Of a stretch of 64,000 nucleotides of DNA, positions 18,600 through 27,277 are shown piece after piece. Within the stretch, counting starts at the first letter, position 1. Each line of letters starts with the position of its first letter. A model generated the notes under the pieces. That model worked only from the letters and a program-made list of their open reading frames with translations. It did not search any database and was not told where the DNA came from. A program made the position numbers and the translations under genes. Origin of the DNA: Caldilineaceae bacterium (GTDB taxonomy: Bacteria; Chloroflexota; Anaerolineae; Caldilineales; Caldilineaceae); contig JACSRH010000378.1 of assembly GCA_014879855.1 (NCBI GenBank), positions 8,404-72,403 on the forward strand. Direction: 5' to 3'.

Positions 18600-20417
18600 T
18601 TATTCGCTGTCAGTGCCAATCGAAACGACGATCGCCGTGATGTTGTCGTGGCCACCGGCCACCTTTGCCAGCTCGATGAGGCGGGCGCAAGCAGCCTGTG
18701 GCGCCGGTTGCGTGCTGGCCGCCGCGTGGATGTCCGCATCGTCCACCAGACCGCACAAACCATCTGAACAAAGCAGGAGGGTGTCGCCAGCCGCTAGCGT
18801 CACCTCAAATGTATCAATCTCAATGTTGGCTTTTTCACCGAGAGTCCGGTAAATTAAGTTAGCGTTTGGATGATGCCGCGCTTCCTCCAGTGTCAGTTGG
18901 TTGCTGTCGATCAGTCGCTGCACCAACGAGTGATCCTTGGTAATGCGACGAATCGAGGCAGCATTGATCTGATACAGGCGGCTATCTCCCACATTGATGG
19001 CGTAGACCTTGCGGCTGGAAGGTTCCACCAGCGCCGCCACCAGGGTCGTCCCCATGTCGGAACGAGAACGGCGAGCTTCTTCATATACGGCGCGCGCGGC
19101 ATCCTGGCTGGCTTGTTTGAGCAAGATCAAGGGACTGGTTGTCGGCATGAGACTATTATTTGCGCCTGTGCTCTGCAAGCGGCTTATCAACGAGCTCACC
19201 AATTGCGTCAGTGCCAGCCGGCTTGCCACCTCGCCAGCCGCATGTCCCCCCATGCCATCCGCCACCGCATACAGACGCAGCGGCGCATTTGCCGAGTTGT
19301 AAACCTGGTTGAGTTCTAGTGTGACCAGACTGTCTTCATTGATCTCGCGTACAAGTCCCAGGTCACTCAAGCAACCTACGGCAAGGGTCAAGGGCTTGGC
19401 CGCTGCCGCCGACCCTGCCTGCAATGCACCCTTCAGCGATTCAACTGCAGCGACAGCAGCCGTAGATGGGCCAGATTCGACGGCAGCCAGGGCAGCCTTC
19501 ATCTGTGGAGTTACCGGCTGCGCAGACGTCAACTCCTGGAAGAGCCGAGGTAGCTGCCGGCAATGTGCAGTTACTGCGTCCTGCCTTTGCTGTGCCCCGA
19601 TGATCTCAGCGCTCTCGATGGCGTCAAGCAAAAGTACATTGCCGCCAAGTAAAAGCTGGGCAGCGGCGATAGCCGGAAAATAGATGCCTTGATTGATGGC
19701 AGAATCCAGCAGGTCGGCGAGGTCGGCCAGCCAATCAACAGCTTGCGCGGAGGTGATGGCCGGAGCATCAATCACTCGCGTCGCCTGCCTCACGCCCTTC
19801 TGGACAGCGCCGACAAGAACAGGATCTTTGACCAGGTAGGCGCGTGCTGCTTGGCCGGCAGCCTGACCATGAAAGACCCTGCGCCCGTTGACCAGATGTG
19901 GATGCGTAAAGTGGCGTTCAATCAAGGCGAACGGTTTTGCCAGGGCAGCCTTCTCGTACGCTTCCAGGAGCAGATAGTAGCTGTCACTTGGCAGGTGACT
20001 CCCGCACTCAGCGCAATAGGCATCGGTGCTGTCCTGCTCGTGGTCGCACTGGGGACAGCGGCGGCGACGACGATCGCGCACCAGATAGCGGTTTCCCGCC
20101 GCCCCTTGTTCGATGCACGCGGTCACCACATAACGATCATCGTCGAGCAGTTCATCTTTGGACAACGGGCTGAAGTGCTGTGGCGGCGGCGCCAGCCGCT
20201 GCGTCTTGGCGCCCGGCGGCGGTGGTGCAGATGACGCCGACAATTTGTCGTTTTCTGACGCCCAGGGCGTCGGCAACGGAGTCGTTGCAGAATCTTCGCC
20301 CATCGAGTTTCTGCGCATGCTCTTGTCGCTATCCTGTCTTCCGAACGCGGCTCCGCACTTGATGCAAAAACGGGCGCCCGCTTTGTTCTGCGTCTTGCAC
20401 TGCGGACAGATAATCAT
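18600..20417 (-). CDS. Zinc ribbon-pseudokinase-PP2C protein phosphatase
   Basis: 605 residues. A four-cysteine ribbon (CPQCKTQ...CIKC) opens the protein and a Ser/Pro-rich linker follows. Residues about 95-300 can be laid along a Hanks kinase: DRYVVTACIEQGAAGNRYLV for the glycine loop (with a second zinc ribbon inserted after it), FTHPHLV and AYLVKD for the N-lobe, and AVDWLADLADLLDSAINQG then LLLGGNVLLLDA where the catalytic and DFG loops should be. The VAIK lysine, HRD aspartate and DFG are all absent. Residues about 345-600 are PP2C: NEDS, YAVADGMGGHAAGE, GTTLVAALV, NVGDSRLY, LLLCSDGL, and GGHDNITAIV with its metal aspartates. The ATG overlaps the FHA gene stop as ATGA. A phosphatase with a regulatory pseudokinase is the best reading. 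Confidence 0.85.
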   Translation of the reverse strand: MIICPQCKTQNKAGARFCIKCGAAFGRQDSDKSMRRNSMGEDSATTPLPTPWASENDKLSASSAPPPPGAKTQRLAPPPQHFSPLSKDELLDDDRYVVTACIEQGAAGNRYLVRDRRRRRCPQCDHEQDSTDAYCAECGSHLPSDSYYLLLEAYEKAALAKPFALIERHFTHPHLVNGRRVFHGQAAGQAARAYLVKDPVLVGAVQKGVRQATRVIDAPAITSAQAVDWLADLADLLDSAINQGIYFPAIAAAQLLLGGNVLLLDAIESAEIIGAQQRQDAVTAHCRQLPRLFQELTSAQPVTPQMKAALAAVESGPSTAAVAAVESLKGALQAGSAAAAKPLTLAVGCLSDLGLVREINEDSLVTLELNQVYNSANAPLRLYAVADGMGGHAAGEVASRLALTQLVSSLISRLQSTGANNSLMPTTSPLILLKQASQDAARAVYEEARRSRSDMGTTLVAALVEPSSRKVYAINVGDSRLYQINAASIRRITKDHSLVQRLIDSNQLTLEEARHHPNANLIYRTLGEKANIEIDTFEVTLAAGDTLLLCSDGLCGLVDDADIHAAASTQPAPQAACARLIELAKVAGGHDNITAIVVSIGTDSE

Positions 20418-20941
20418 GACGTCTTCCCCCCGGGATTGGCATGAAAGGTGAAGGACACAACCTGCGCCAGGCTGATGATGGCCCCATCGCACAGGAGGTT
20501 GCGGCCGACGCGCGCACCGTTGACGAAAAGCCCATTCTCCGAGTTGAGATCGGTCAAAATGTAGTCTTCGCCGTCCCGTTCAATCTGGGCATGGCGGCGT
20601 GACACAGACGCAACGCCCTCATCCACGTGGATCGTGCACGAAGCGTCGCGCCCGATGGTGACGAGCGCAGTCTTCAATGGATAGCGCAGCGGCGCCCGCT
20701 CCGTGCCGACCAACTGCAAGTATGCTGTCGAAGGCGGCGCAGCGCCCGCCGGCTGTGGTGATTGTGGGCGCGCGCGCTCCTTCTCCGTCTCGGCAGCGGG
20801 CGCTGACTGGCGTGGAGACGGCTGATCAGCGCCATGGCGCTGATCTTGCCTCCGCCGCACTTCAAACGCCACCAAAATCACCACCAGAATGAAAATGGTG
20901 ACAACGAGAACGGCTGTCACACTCAGTGCAATTACAGGCAT
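20414..20941 (-). CDS. Single-pass membrane FHA protein
   Basis: 175 residues: an N-terminal transmembrane helix (about 4-26), a Pro/Gln-rich linker and a canonical FHA domain at about 90-170. The FHA core is IGRDASCTIHVD, VSRRHAQIE and LNSENGLFVNG, so the phosphothreonine-binding Arg, Ser-Arg-His and Asn are all kept. AAGGAGG precedes the ATG. Its stop overlaps the start of the pseudokinase-PP2C gene, so reader and phosphatase are made together. Confidence 0.9.
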   Translation of the reverse strand: MPVIALSVTAVLVVTIFILVVILVAFEVRRRQDQRHGADQPSPRQSAPAAETEKERARPQSPQPAGAAPPSTAYLQLVGTERAPLRYPLKTALVTIGRDASCTIHVDEGVASVSRRHAQIERDGEDYILTDLNSENGLFVNGARVGRNLLCDGAIISLAQVVSFTFHANPGGKTS

Positions 20942-20991
20942 AGGCGCCTCCTTGCTGTTGTTCCTATTCAGTAACTGTTCAGGCTGGTGCT

Positions 20992-21087
20992 ATAGGCCAC
21001 GGAATAGGCGGATTAGACGGATAGAACCAGATGATTTGCGGATGAAATCCGTGAAAATCCGCCTATTCCGTATCATCCGTGGTCTAT
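20992..21087. repeat. Dispersed palindromic intergenic repeat, copy 2
   Basis: The best-preserved copy of the element at 4356-4467. Outer arms ATAGGCCACGGAATAGGCGG and the complement CCGCCTATTCCG...ATCCGTGGTCTAT pair over most of the length, around a centre of GGAT/ATCC words. It separates the kinase gene at 21125 from the FHA gene at 20941. Confidence 0.85.
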
Positions 21088-21124
21088 TGTTGCCTTGGCG
21101 GTTGTTACCCTCTCCGAACGGTTG

Positions 21125-22687
21125 TCAGGGGCCGCCGGCAATGTTTGTCCGTTGCAGAATCGCCTCACGCGCCAGATCGCCCAGGAACCAGCCACCTGCG
21201 CCCAATACAAAGGCGGCTGGCCAAACCCAAAAGCTGTTGCCAAGAGCGCCACCGTGCCAGGGCAAATAAAAGCAGAGCATAGCCACGATGCCGGTCGCAC
21301 CGAACCAGACGATCTCGCGTTTCCAGAAATCCGGTAATCCGCGCCAAGGAGTCTGATTGTAGAGCAGGTAAAAACCGACCTCATATACCAGCGCCGAAAG
21401 CAGCAAACCGAGCAGGAATCCCGTGAAGATCGACGCCGTGGGCCAGGTGTTGAACCGCAACCAGATGGTGAACCAGACCACGAAGGTTGTTATGCTTTGT
21501 ACTGTGAACGCCGCTCCCATGCGCCGCGCGGTGGCGTAGGCAATCGGCCCGGCAATCAGAAATGCAGGCAGTTCATACCAGAGCAACGGAAAATTGTTCT
21601 GCAGCCACGGCCCCAGAATCAGGATGCCAAGTACGGTCACTGCCAGTGCTGCGCCAACGCTTATGCCCAGTTGGCGCGTACTCAATTGGGCTGCCGCCTG
21701 CACCAAGCGCGTAGTCGGGCGCTTGCTGCTTTGCACCGGGGGCGACGCACCGAAAGAGGGTAAGTTCGCCGATGACGCGCCGAGTTGACGAGTGACGACC
21801 TGCTGAACATTCGCAACCCGCTGCGGACGAGCATTGATATCATTCTGGATGCAAAGATCGATCAGATCGCATGTCGTCGCAGAGACCGCAGAATTGAGCG
21901 ATCGCACGGGCGGCAGCTGAAATGGCGAGACAGACGGGTCGTATCCGGTTAAGAGTCGGTGAGCAGTCACACCCAGTGCATAGATATCCGAGCGTGCGTC
22001 CGTCTGGCCTTTGCCGTGCTGTTCTGGCGGAGCGTAGCCGGCTGTACCCAGTGCTGTCGTATCGCGGCTCTGGTTGGGGTTGAAGCGTCGTGCAATGCCA
22101 AAGTCAATCAGCATGATCGCACCGCTGCGATCCACCATGATGTTGCTCGGCTTCAAATCGCGGAAAATAATCGGCGGGGTGCGACTATGTAGGTAACTCA
22201 GCGCATCGCAGAGTTGACTCAGCCAGGTCAGCACCTCTTGTTCGCGAAATGCCTGGCCACGCTGCGTGAGCAAATCTTCGAGCGAAGCGCCATCGACATA
22301 GTCCATGACGAGATAATACTTGTTGCTATCGAGAAAGAAGTCGCTCACCCGCACGATATGGGCGTGGGTAAGGCCGACCAATAATTGCGCCTCCTGTTGA
22401 AAAGCGGCCACCGCTTGCTGGCGTTCGACCGGATCGACAAGCGAGGCGCTGGACATTTCCTTGAGTGCGACAAGCCGGCCAGCCAAATTCATGTCCTGCG
22501 CCCGGTAGACAGCCGCCATACCTCCCTTGCCGATACAGTTGACAATCTGGTAGCGGCCGCCCAGGCGCATATTTGCCGGAAGTCTTCCCGTCGGCAAAAA
22601 GACCGGCGGTGCAAGGGGGGCGCCACAACGGCTACAAAATTTGGCGGTCGGCTTGTTGTCGGCCCCACAACGTTGACATGTGTTCAT
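21125..22687 (-). CDS. Zinc ribbon Ser/Thr kinase with membrane C-terminus
   Basis: 520 residues from the ATG at 22687, seven bases after the VWA gene. The zinc ribbon uses C4, C7, C18 and C21. The kinase domain (about 46-305) has GKGGMAAVY, the VALKEMS lysine, IIFRDLKPSNIM (Phe instead of His in HRD), LIDFGIARRF and GTAGYAPPEQ. About six hydrophobic segments in residues 350-520 anchor it with no extracellular domain of note. Kinases of this class phosphorylate Ser/Thr on partner proteins. It follows directly on the VWA protein, a kinase-VWA pairing repeated at the other end of the window. Confidence 0.92.
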   Translation of the reverse strand: MNTCQRCGADNKPTAKFCSRCGAPLAPPVFLPTGRLPANMRLGGRYQIVNCIGKGGMAAVYRAQDMNLAGRLVALKEMSSASLVDPVERQQAVAAFQQEAQLLVGLTHAHIVRVSDFFLDSNKYYLVMDYVDGASLEDLLTQRGQAFREQEVLTWLSQLCDALSYLHSRTPPIIFRDLKPSNIMVDRSGAIMLIDFGIARRFNPNQSRDTTALGTAGYAPPEQHGKGQTDARSDIYALGVTAHRLLTGYDPSVSPFQLPPVRSLNSAVSATTCDLIDLCIQNDINARPQRVANVQQVVTRQLGASSANLPSFGASPPVQSSKRPTTRLVQAAAQLSTRQLGISVGAALAVTVLGILILGPWLQNNFPLLWYELPAFLIAGPIAYATARRMGAAFTVQSITTFVVWFTIWLRFNTWPTASIFTGFLLGLLLSALVYEVGFYLLYNQTPWRGLPDFWKREIVWFGATGIVAMLCFYLPWHGGALGNSFWVWPAAFVLGAGGWFLGDLAREAILQRTNIAGGP

Positions 22688-22694
22688 CGTGATC

Positions 22695-23969
22695 TCAGGG
22701 GTTGTTTGGGTCGGTGGCATCGAGCCGCACGGTTTTACCGCTGCCAAAGCGGATGGTCTTCTGCGCCTCGGAACTCATCTTATGCTGGCTTTCCAGCTCA
22801 TCGGCAGCCAGGCGCACGGTTTTGGCCAGCTCGGCATCGCCCTGGCTGAGCAGGATCGTGTGCGCGGCGCGCAGTTGTTGGGTGGCATTGGCGATATTGC
22901 CCGCCTCCGCTTCTCGCAGCGCGCGGGTCTGAAGCTTGAAGGCCGTCACTTTCTCGACGATATTCATGACACGCGCATTGACTTGCTGCGCCTGAAACGC
23001 ATCCTGCGTAAAACTCATCATGATATCGGCGCGCACCTTCTCTTGCGTGAGGCCGAGCAGCGGGACATCGTAGGTAACTTCGGCCTGGGCAATGCGGTAG
23101 GCGCCGGCCTGCCGCGCGGGCAGCATCAGTTCGACCAGCAGCGCCTGGCCTTGCCCCTTCTCCAGTTCGCCTAACGGCGCCGCCACGACGCGGTCGCTCA
23201 GCGGCCGGTAGCCCAGATCGGCGATAACCGGCACGACTCGCCAGATCTTGCGCGGATTGATGCCCGCCACCAACCGCAGCACCAATTCAGCATTTTGCAC
23301 CACCGTGGCCTGCATCGACTGCACAGCCGTTTGGAAATAGGCAACAATCTGCTGGGGGCCGGCAATGTAATCAGCCTGACCGCCGGTGGCAGCAGCCAGG
23401 TTGATCAGCAGTTGCTCATTCCAGTCGCCGCCAATGCCCAGCGCCACCAATGGGATGCCAGCGCCGGCCTGCTTCTGCGCCTGCTTGTGGCAGCGATCCT
23501 CGTGCTCGGTTTGCCCGTCGGTGAGCAGCACCAGACGGTTGATAGCGTTTGGCGCATAGGCGCGTCGTAGCTCACTCAGGCCTACCTCCATCGCCGGCGC
23601 GATTTCGGTGCCACCGCCCGCGCTGAGCCGATCCACCTGACGCTTGAGATTCTGCTTGTCCGCGGGGCTGGACGCCTGCTGACTCTTGACAAGCGTCTTA
23701 GGGCTGCTGTCGAAGGCCACCACCGAGATGAAGTCCTCCGGCCCCAACAGGTCGATGACGCGCTTGACGGCATCTTTGAGACAGGTCATCTTGGCGCCAT
23801 CCATCGACCCGCTCTTATCCAGCACCAGGCTGAGGTTGAGCGGCATCTGCACGGCTGCCATCGCCTGCGTGGGAACAATCTCTATAAGCACGTAGGCCAG
23901 TTGCGGCTGGCCGGTGGCTGGCAGATACTCTTTGTTGAGCGTGCAGATCAGGTTGACTTCGTTCGGCAT
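22695..23969 (-). CDS. VWA-domain protein with intact MIDAS
   Basis: 424 residues; AAGGAGGA precedes the ATG at 23969. There is no signal peptide, so it is probably cytoplasmic. The VWA domain (about 45-225) has the metal site DKSGSMDG, the distal Thr in GGGTEIAPAM and LTDGQTEHED. A beta-rich segment follows (230-330), then a helical C terminus with the block FKLQTRALREAEAGNIANAT. The protein at 59326-60714 has the same three-part layout and the same C-terminal block, so they are paralogues. VWA domains bind protein partners through Mg, and VWA-PP2C-kinase triads are known from bacterial stress loci. It lies between the RiPP cassette and a kinase. Confidence 0.9.
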   Translation of the reverse strand: MPNEVNLICTLNKEYLPATGQPQLAYVLIEIVPTQAMAAVQMPLNLSLVLDKSGSMDGAKMTCLKDAVKRVIDLLGPEDFISVVAFDSSPKTLVKSQQASSPADKQNLKRQVDRLSAGGGTEIAPAMEVGLSELRRAYAPNAINRLVLLTDGQTEHEDRCHKQAQKQAGAGIPLVALGIGGDWNEQLLINLAAATGGQADYIAGPQQIVAYFQTAVQSMQATVVQNAELVLRLVAGINPRKIWRVVPVIADLGYRPLSDRVVAAPLGELEKGQGQALLVELMLPARQAGAYRIAQAEVTYDVPLLGLTQEKVRADIMMSFTQDAFQAQQVNARVMNIVEKVTAFKLQTRALREAEAGNIANATQQLRAAHTILLSQGDAELAKTVRLAADELESQHKMSSEAQKTIRFGSGKTVRLDATDPNNP

Positions 23970-24029
23970 GGAGAATGTCCTCCTTAAGGACATCACTGTA
24001 ATAGCCTGTTAGCGAGAATAGATTACTAC

Positions 24030-24191
24030 TCAGTCACCCCAAGGTGTCTTCTTGGTTGGTTCCGGTTTTGGCTCTTCTTCAATAGGATTGCTCTCTCCAC
24101 CGCGTTCAGGACTGGCGATTGGTGGACGCTTTTGAGCAGATTCGCGTTCGCGAAAACGAAACAGAAACGGGTCGCGTCTTTCGGTACTCAT
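24030..24191 (-). CDS. Probable graspetide (ATP-grasp RiPP) precursor peptide
   Basis: A 53-residue peptide from the ATG at 24191; an in-frame ATG at 24212, one base after the maturase stop, would add seven residues. The leader contains DPFLFRFRERE, close to the PFFARFLE helix that microviridin-type ATP-grasp ligases recognise. The C-terminal part is rich in acceptors and donors: glutamates E29, E33, E38-E40, E44 and a final Asp, with Ser27, Ser34, Thr46, Lys47, Lys48 and Thr49. Omega-ester or omega-amide rings between these groups would be the expected product. The microviridin core motif (TxKYPSD) is absent, so the ring pattern would be different. It follows the maturase gene directly. No protease or exporter is adjacent. 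Confidence 0.72.
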   Translation of the reverse strand: MSTERRDPFLFRFRERESAQKRPPIASPERGGESNPIEEEPKPEPTKKTPWGD

Positions 24192-24213
24192 AGTTGATTC
24201 ATGTCCTTTCATC

Positions 24214-25224
24214 CTAACAAAGGGTACGTATGCTCAACGGAGGTGAAATTCCCGCTAACAGGCAAGCAAGCGCATTGCTTACTTCGACTCCAGATAATTG
24301 TTCTGCCCAAAGGAACTGACCGTTTCCATTGATTTCTAAGAAAACATATTCTCCATCCGGGCGTCGGATCAAATCAATTGCGCCAAATTCCAAGCCGAGT
24401 CGTCGAGTAAGCAAAATACATTTTGCAGCAACCTCTTTTGGCAGATCATAAGGAGTATAAGGTGTATTCATTATGTCGTATCGTCTCCAATCCAGTGCAG
24501 AGATCGAACTACTTTGGCTATCGATTTTGATAGATAAAACTTGTTGGCCTACAATATTCACACGCAATTCATACAACTTTGGAACTTCTTCTTGAAAAGT
24601 AACAGGCGCAGTGCGCAGTTGCTCATCTGAACGCAACTCTTCTGCAGTGATTCGGTTGGTCATTACGCAAAAGACATCTTCGCTATCTTGGGCATAAACC
24701 CACCCACTTCCTGTTGGTTTTACAATAACCTGCCCGTCACAAGCTTTATGGAAGTCACGCGCTGCATCAGCGTTATTTGTAATCAGCGTTTTTGGAGTAC
24801 AAAGACCAACTTGACGTGCAATTCTTAGCTGCAGTGGCTTACGTGCTGCTTCTTGTAGATGGGTGGGGTGGGAAACCCAAAGAGTGTTTGACATCAAAGA
24901 ATAGGCTGAATCTAGGGCAGCGCGCCACTCATCGCGTGCAAATTCTAGGCCTTCTGCACTAATGTCTTCTGGTGTGGCCACTAAACGCGGGCGGCGGTAC
25001 CAAACGGCGTTAAAGTGTGATAAGTCTATTGAGGTATTTCCATCTTGCAAATGACAAGAGGGATCGCCTCCTATCAACCTATGAACAAGCGTAAACATCA
25101 GATCGCCCGTTAGTCGTTCAGGGTAGAACAGATAATATCTTGCTCCTAACTCATGTAACTGCTTAACAACGGCTGACGTATGAATATCTTCTGGATTCGA
25201 GATGATTAATACGTTTGCGTTCAT
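24214..25224 (-). CDS. MvdC/MvdD-like ATP-grasp RiPP ligase
   Basis: 336 residues. The N-terminal part (about 1-110) is the pre-ATP-grasp domain typical of graspetide ligases, including VWYRRPRL. The ATP-grasp core has VIVKPTGSGWVY (nucleotide lysine) and the metal-binding end FLEINGNGQFLW, which is the family hallmark. These enzymes use ATP to activate a Glu/Asp side chain and join it to Thr, Ser or Lys of the precursor. The gene overlaps a 27-codon frame upstream (ATGA) and is followed at once by the precursor gene. It is embedded in the kinase/lipoprotein run, an unusual place for a peptide natural product cassette. Confidence 0.9.
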   Translation of the reverse strand: MNANVLIISNPEDIHTSAVVKQLHELGARYYLFYPERLTGDLMFTLVHRLIGGDPSCHLQDGNTSIDLSHFNAVWYRRPRLVATPEDISAEGLEFARDEWRAALDSAYSLMSNTLWVSHPTHLQEAARKPLQLRIARQVGLCTPKTLITNNADAARDFHKACDGQVIVKPTGSGWVYAQDSEDVFCVMTNRITAEELRSDEQLRTAPVTFQEEVPKLYELRVNIVGQQVLSIKIDSQSSSISALDWRRYDIMNTPYTPYDLPKEVAAKCILLTRRLGLEFGAIDLIRRPDGEYVFLEINGNGQFLWAEQLSGVEVSNALACLLAGISPPLSIRTLC

Positions 25225-25304
25225 ATTATGAATGACCCCTCACATACCAAAGTGGATTGCTCTCCTTGACTTTCATAATGTGACAGGGGTAAAAATTCTT
25301 TCAT
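25221..25304 (-). CDS. Possible 27-residue peptide coupled to the maturase
   Basis: A short frame beginning MKEFLPLSHYESQGEQ and ending CEGSFII, whose TGA overlaps the maturase ATG. It fills the otherwise empty gap between the SH3 lipoprotein and the maturase. It may be a second precursor, a small translated leader that couples maturase translation, or chance. The ribosome site is weak. Ser, Thr and Glu residues are frequent, as in RiPP cores, but there is no clear leader motif. Confidence 0.35.
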   Translation of the reverse strand: MKEFLPLSHYESQGEQSTLVCEGSFII

Positions 25305-25347
25305 CGTATTGGCGCTCAGTTGCCAAATAGCGTTCTCAGGGACAGTA

Positions 25348-26640
25348 CTATCGCACGCTGGCCCGCCATCCTCCTCCTTGGATCGCCACCAATGTATTGA
25401 GCGGGAAGTCGCCGTTGCGAGCGTGGTTGAATAGGTTGTCCTTGCACGTCTCCACGCTGCTGCTGCGGAGAAGAAAGCCGCGCTCGAACGTCTGCACCAG
25501 CGCACAGAAACCTTTCTCTTCGGCACGCGCCCAGCCAAGTTCTTGAAAAAAAGTGTCGTTTGTTCCCCAGATGTAACCCGTGCCGCGCACTGGCTCCAAC
25601 AAGCCAGGCGGCGGTGCACCGCGCGATGGCGTCGCTGATTGGCCATCCCAAACGTCCTGCACCTCCTGCCACCAGCCGCTGTTGAAAAAGCCATAGACAT
25701 GGTTGGCGTCGCTGCGCCACATCATCATGCCGCGCTCGTAGGGCGTCCAGGATGACCACACAATCGACGGTCCGCTCGTAGGGCAGCCGATTTCGCTTTG
25801 ATTCCAGAGGCTGGACAACTCGTCGGCGGCCGCAATGGCGCAGCTTGCGGGTCGTGGCGGTTGCGTCGGTTGCGGCGGCGCCGCCACGATGGGGAACGCG
25901 GCGATGGCTTGATCAACTGCCAGATAACGCGTCGACGCCCAGCCAACTTCGCCGCTGGCCGCGCGCACCTGCAGCCAGTCATCATCCACCGAACGCCCCA
26001 GCACTTGCAGCGTCACACCGTTCGCAATTTGCAGCACCACGGCATAGACGGTGCCTGGCCCTTCGCGCAGGTTGAGCTTGCCATCCGACTGCACAATCGC
26101 CTGATTCGAGGCAGCGCGGGTCGGCGTGGGCTTTAGCGGCGAAGTAGGGGAAGGCCGCGCTGCCAGCGTTGCCTGCACCTGCACTGCGATCGTGGTCGCC
26201 AGCGCGCCTGCTGTTGCGGTTGCATTGGCCGTTGGTGATGCGGTGGGCGTCGCGGTGGGCGTGTGGGTCGGCGTGGGCTGTGCAGTGAGTGTGGCAGTCG
26301 GCTCAACTGTAGCGGATGGTTCAACTGTGGCGGTCGGCTGCGGCGACAGGGTGAAGGTTGGCGCGAGCGTCACTGCTGTCGTAGTGAACACATCCGTTGT
26401 GGAGAGTAATGGCTGCACAACGCCGGCCGGCGTTGCCGCCAGCGCCTGATCGAGCACGACGGCGACCGCGGTGGCGGTCAGATCCGGCGTCGGCGTGGTC
26501 GGCGCGCCGACCACGCTCTGTGCTGGGCGGGCTGGCGATGGGCAGCCCACGATTACGGTGGCAATCCCTACCAGCAGGACAAGCAGAGCGCTCCTGTTGA
26601 TAATATGAACGCTCACCGACCAAAACAAATCTTTCTGCAT
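25348..26640 (-). CDS. Modular lipoprotein with bacterial SH3 domain
   Basis: 430 residues; GGGGAGA precedes the ATG. The lipobox is VIVGC at about residue 33. Then come the shared module TPDLTATAVAVVLDQALAAT, a Thr/Pro linker, one ATAGALATTIAVQVQATLAAR repeat unit, and an SH3_3 domain (about 195-255, LNLREGPGTVY and WLQVRAASGEVGW). A Trp- and Cys-containing C-terminal domain of about 160 residues has no family I recognise. SH3_3 domains often bind cell-wall peptides. Exported and lipid-anchored on the outer face; the domain is presumably a sensor or ligand binder. Confidence 0.82.
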   Translation of the reverse strand: MQKDLFWSVSVHIINRSALLVLLVGIATVIVGCPSPARPAQSVVGAPTTPTPDLTATAVAVVLDQALAATPAGVVQPLLSTTDVFTTTAVTLAPTFTLSPQPTATVEPSATVEPTATLTAQPTPTHTPTATPTASPTANATATAGALATTIAVQVQATLAARPSPTSPLKPTPTRAASNQAIVQSDGKLNLREGPGTVYAVVLQIANGVTLQVLGRSVDDDWLQVRAASGEVGWASTRYLAVDQAIAAFPIVAAPPQPTQPPRPASCAIAAADELSSLWNQSEIGCPTSGPSIVWSSWTPYERGMMMWRSDANHVYGFFNSGWWQEVQDVWDGQSATPSRGAPPPGLLEPVRGTGYIWGTNDTFFQELGWARAEEKGFCALVQTFERGFLLRSSSVETCKDNLFNHARNGDFPLNTLVAIQGGGWRASVR

Positions 26641-26671
26641 CTCTCATCTCCCCATTTGTGTGCGGTTGACG

Positions 26672-27262
26672 TTATTCACCCAGCACCGTAATACCGATCA
26701 CATTGATTGCCGGATCAAGACTACCAGCCGTCTCTGCGGAGTGGTCGGCAATTTCGATTGTCGTCAGTACTCTTCGAGCCAGATATTCTGGAATCGCAAT
26801 CGTGACCATGTCGATCACGCCTAGACCACTGTCATGCCGATTGCCACCGCTCCAAACCTGCTGCGTATTGGCATCCTCGGTCCAGGTAACATCCTGTTCA
26901 CCATAGATTTTCCATTCGCGCAGATTCCAGCCCGGAATTACCTGCACCTGGATTGACTGGCCATTGTCAAATACCAATGCGACCAGGCCGACCGCATCCC
27001 CCAAACAGGAGCGCCGCGTATTACCACCGGTCAGCAATAAATGAACGGATTGAGGCAAATGAATCCTCAAATCTGGAAAAAGAAGGCGGGTTGGATAGCC
27101 AGGCAGCGGCTCAGCCTGCGTGGTGATCGAATTGCGGCCTGTGGGCAGATCGAACCAGACACCACCCAATTCTACGCGTCCCAACGGTGGCGATTGGTAT
27201 CCTTCTTGCGTACTCGCATTTGCATAACCTTGCAGCGATATCGAGTGATAGTGGTAAGTCAC
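26672..27262 (-). CDS. Jelly-roll domain, C-terminal half of an interrupted lipoprotein
   Basis: A frame of 196 codons if started at the GTG at 27262. The sequence is a beta-sandwich of the NPCBM/galactose-binding type (segments RVELGGVWFDLP, LVALVFDNGQSIQVQV, WNLREWKIYG). It has no signal peptide. Its frame is the same as that of the lipoprotein half at 27278-27790, and only a TAG codon and five linker codons (PTSTP) lie between. I read the two as one gene, broken by a nonsense mutation or read through. If the TAG is a true stop, this half could be made only by reinitiation and would stay in the cytoplasm. Confidence 0.65.
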   Translation of the reverse strand: MTYHYHSISLQGYANASTQEGYQSPPLGRVELGGVWFDLPTGRNSITTQAEPLPGYPTRLLFPDLRIHLPQSVHLLLTGGNTRRSCLGDAVGLVALVFDNGQSIQVQVIPGWNLREWKIYGEQDVTWTEDANTQQVWSGGNRHDSGLGVIDMVTIAIPEYLARRVLTTIEIADHSAETAGSLDPAINVIGITVLGE

Positions 27263-27277
27263 TGGCGTTGATGTAGG

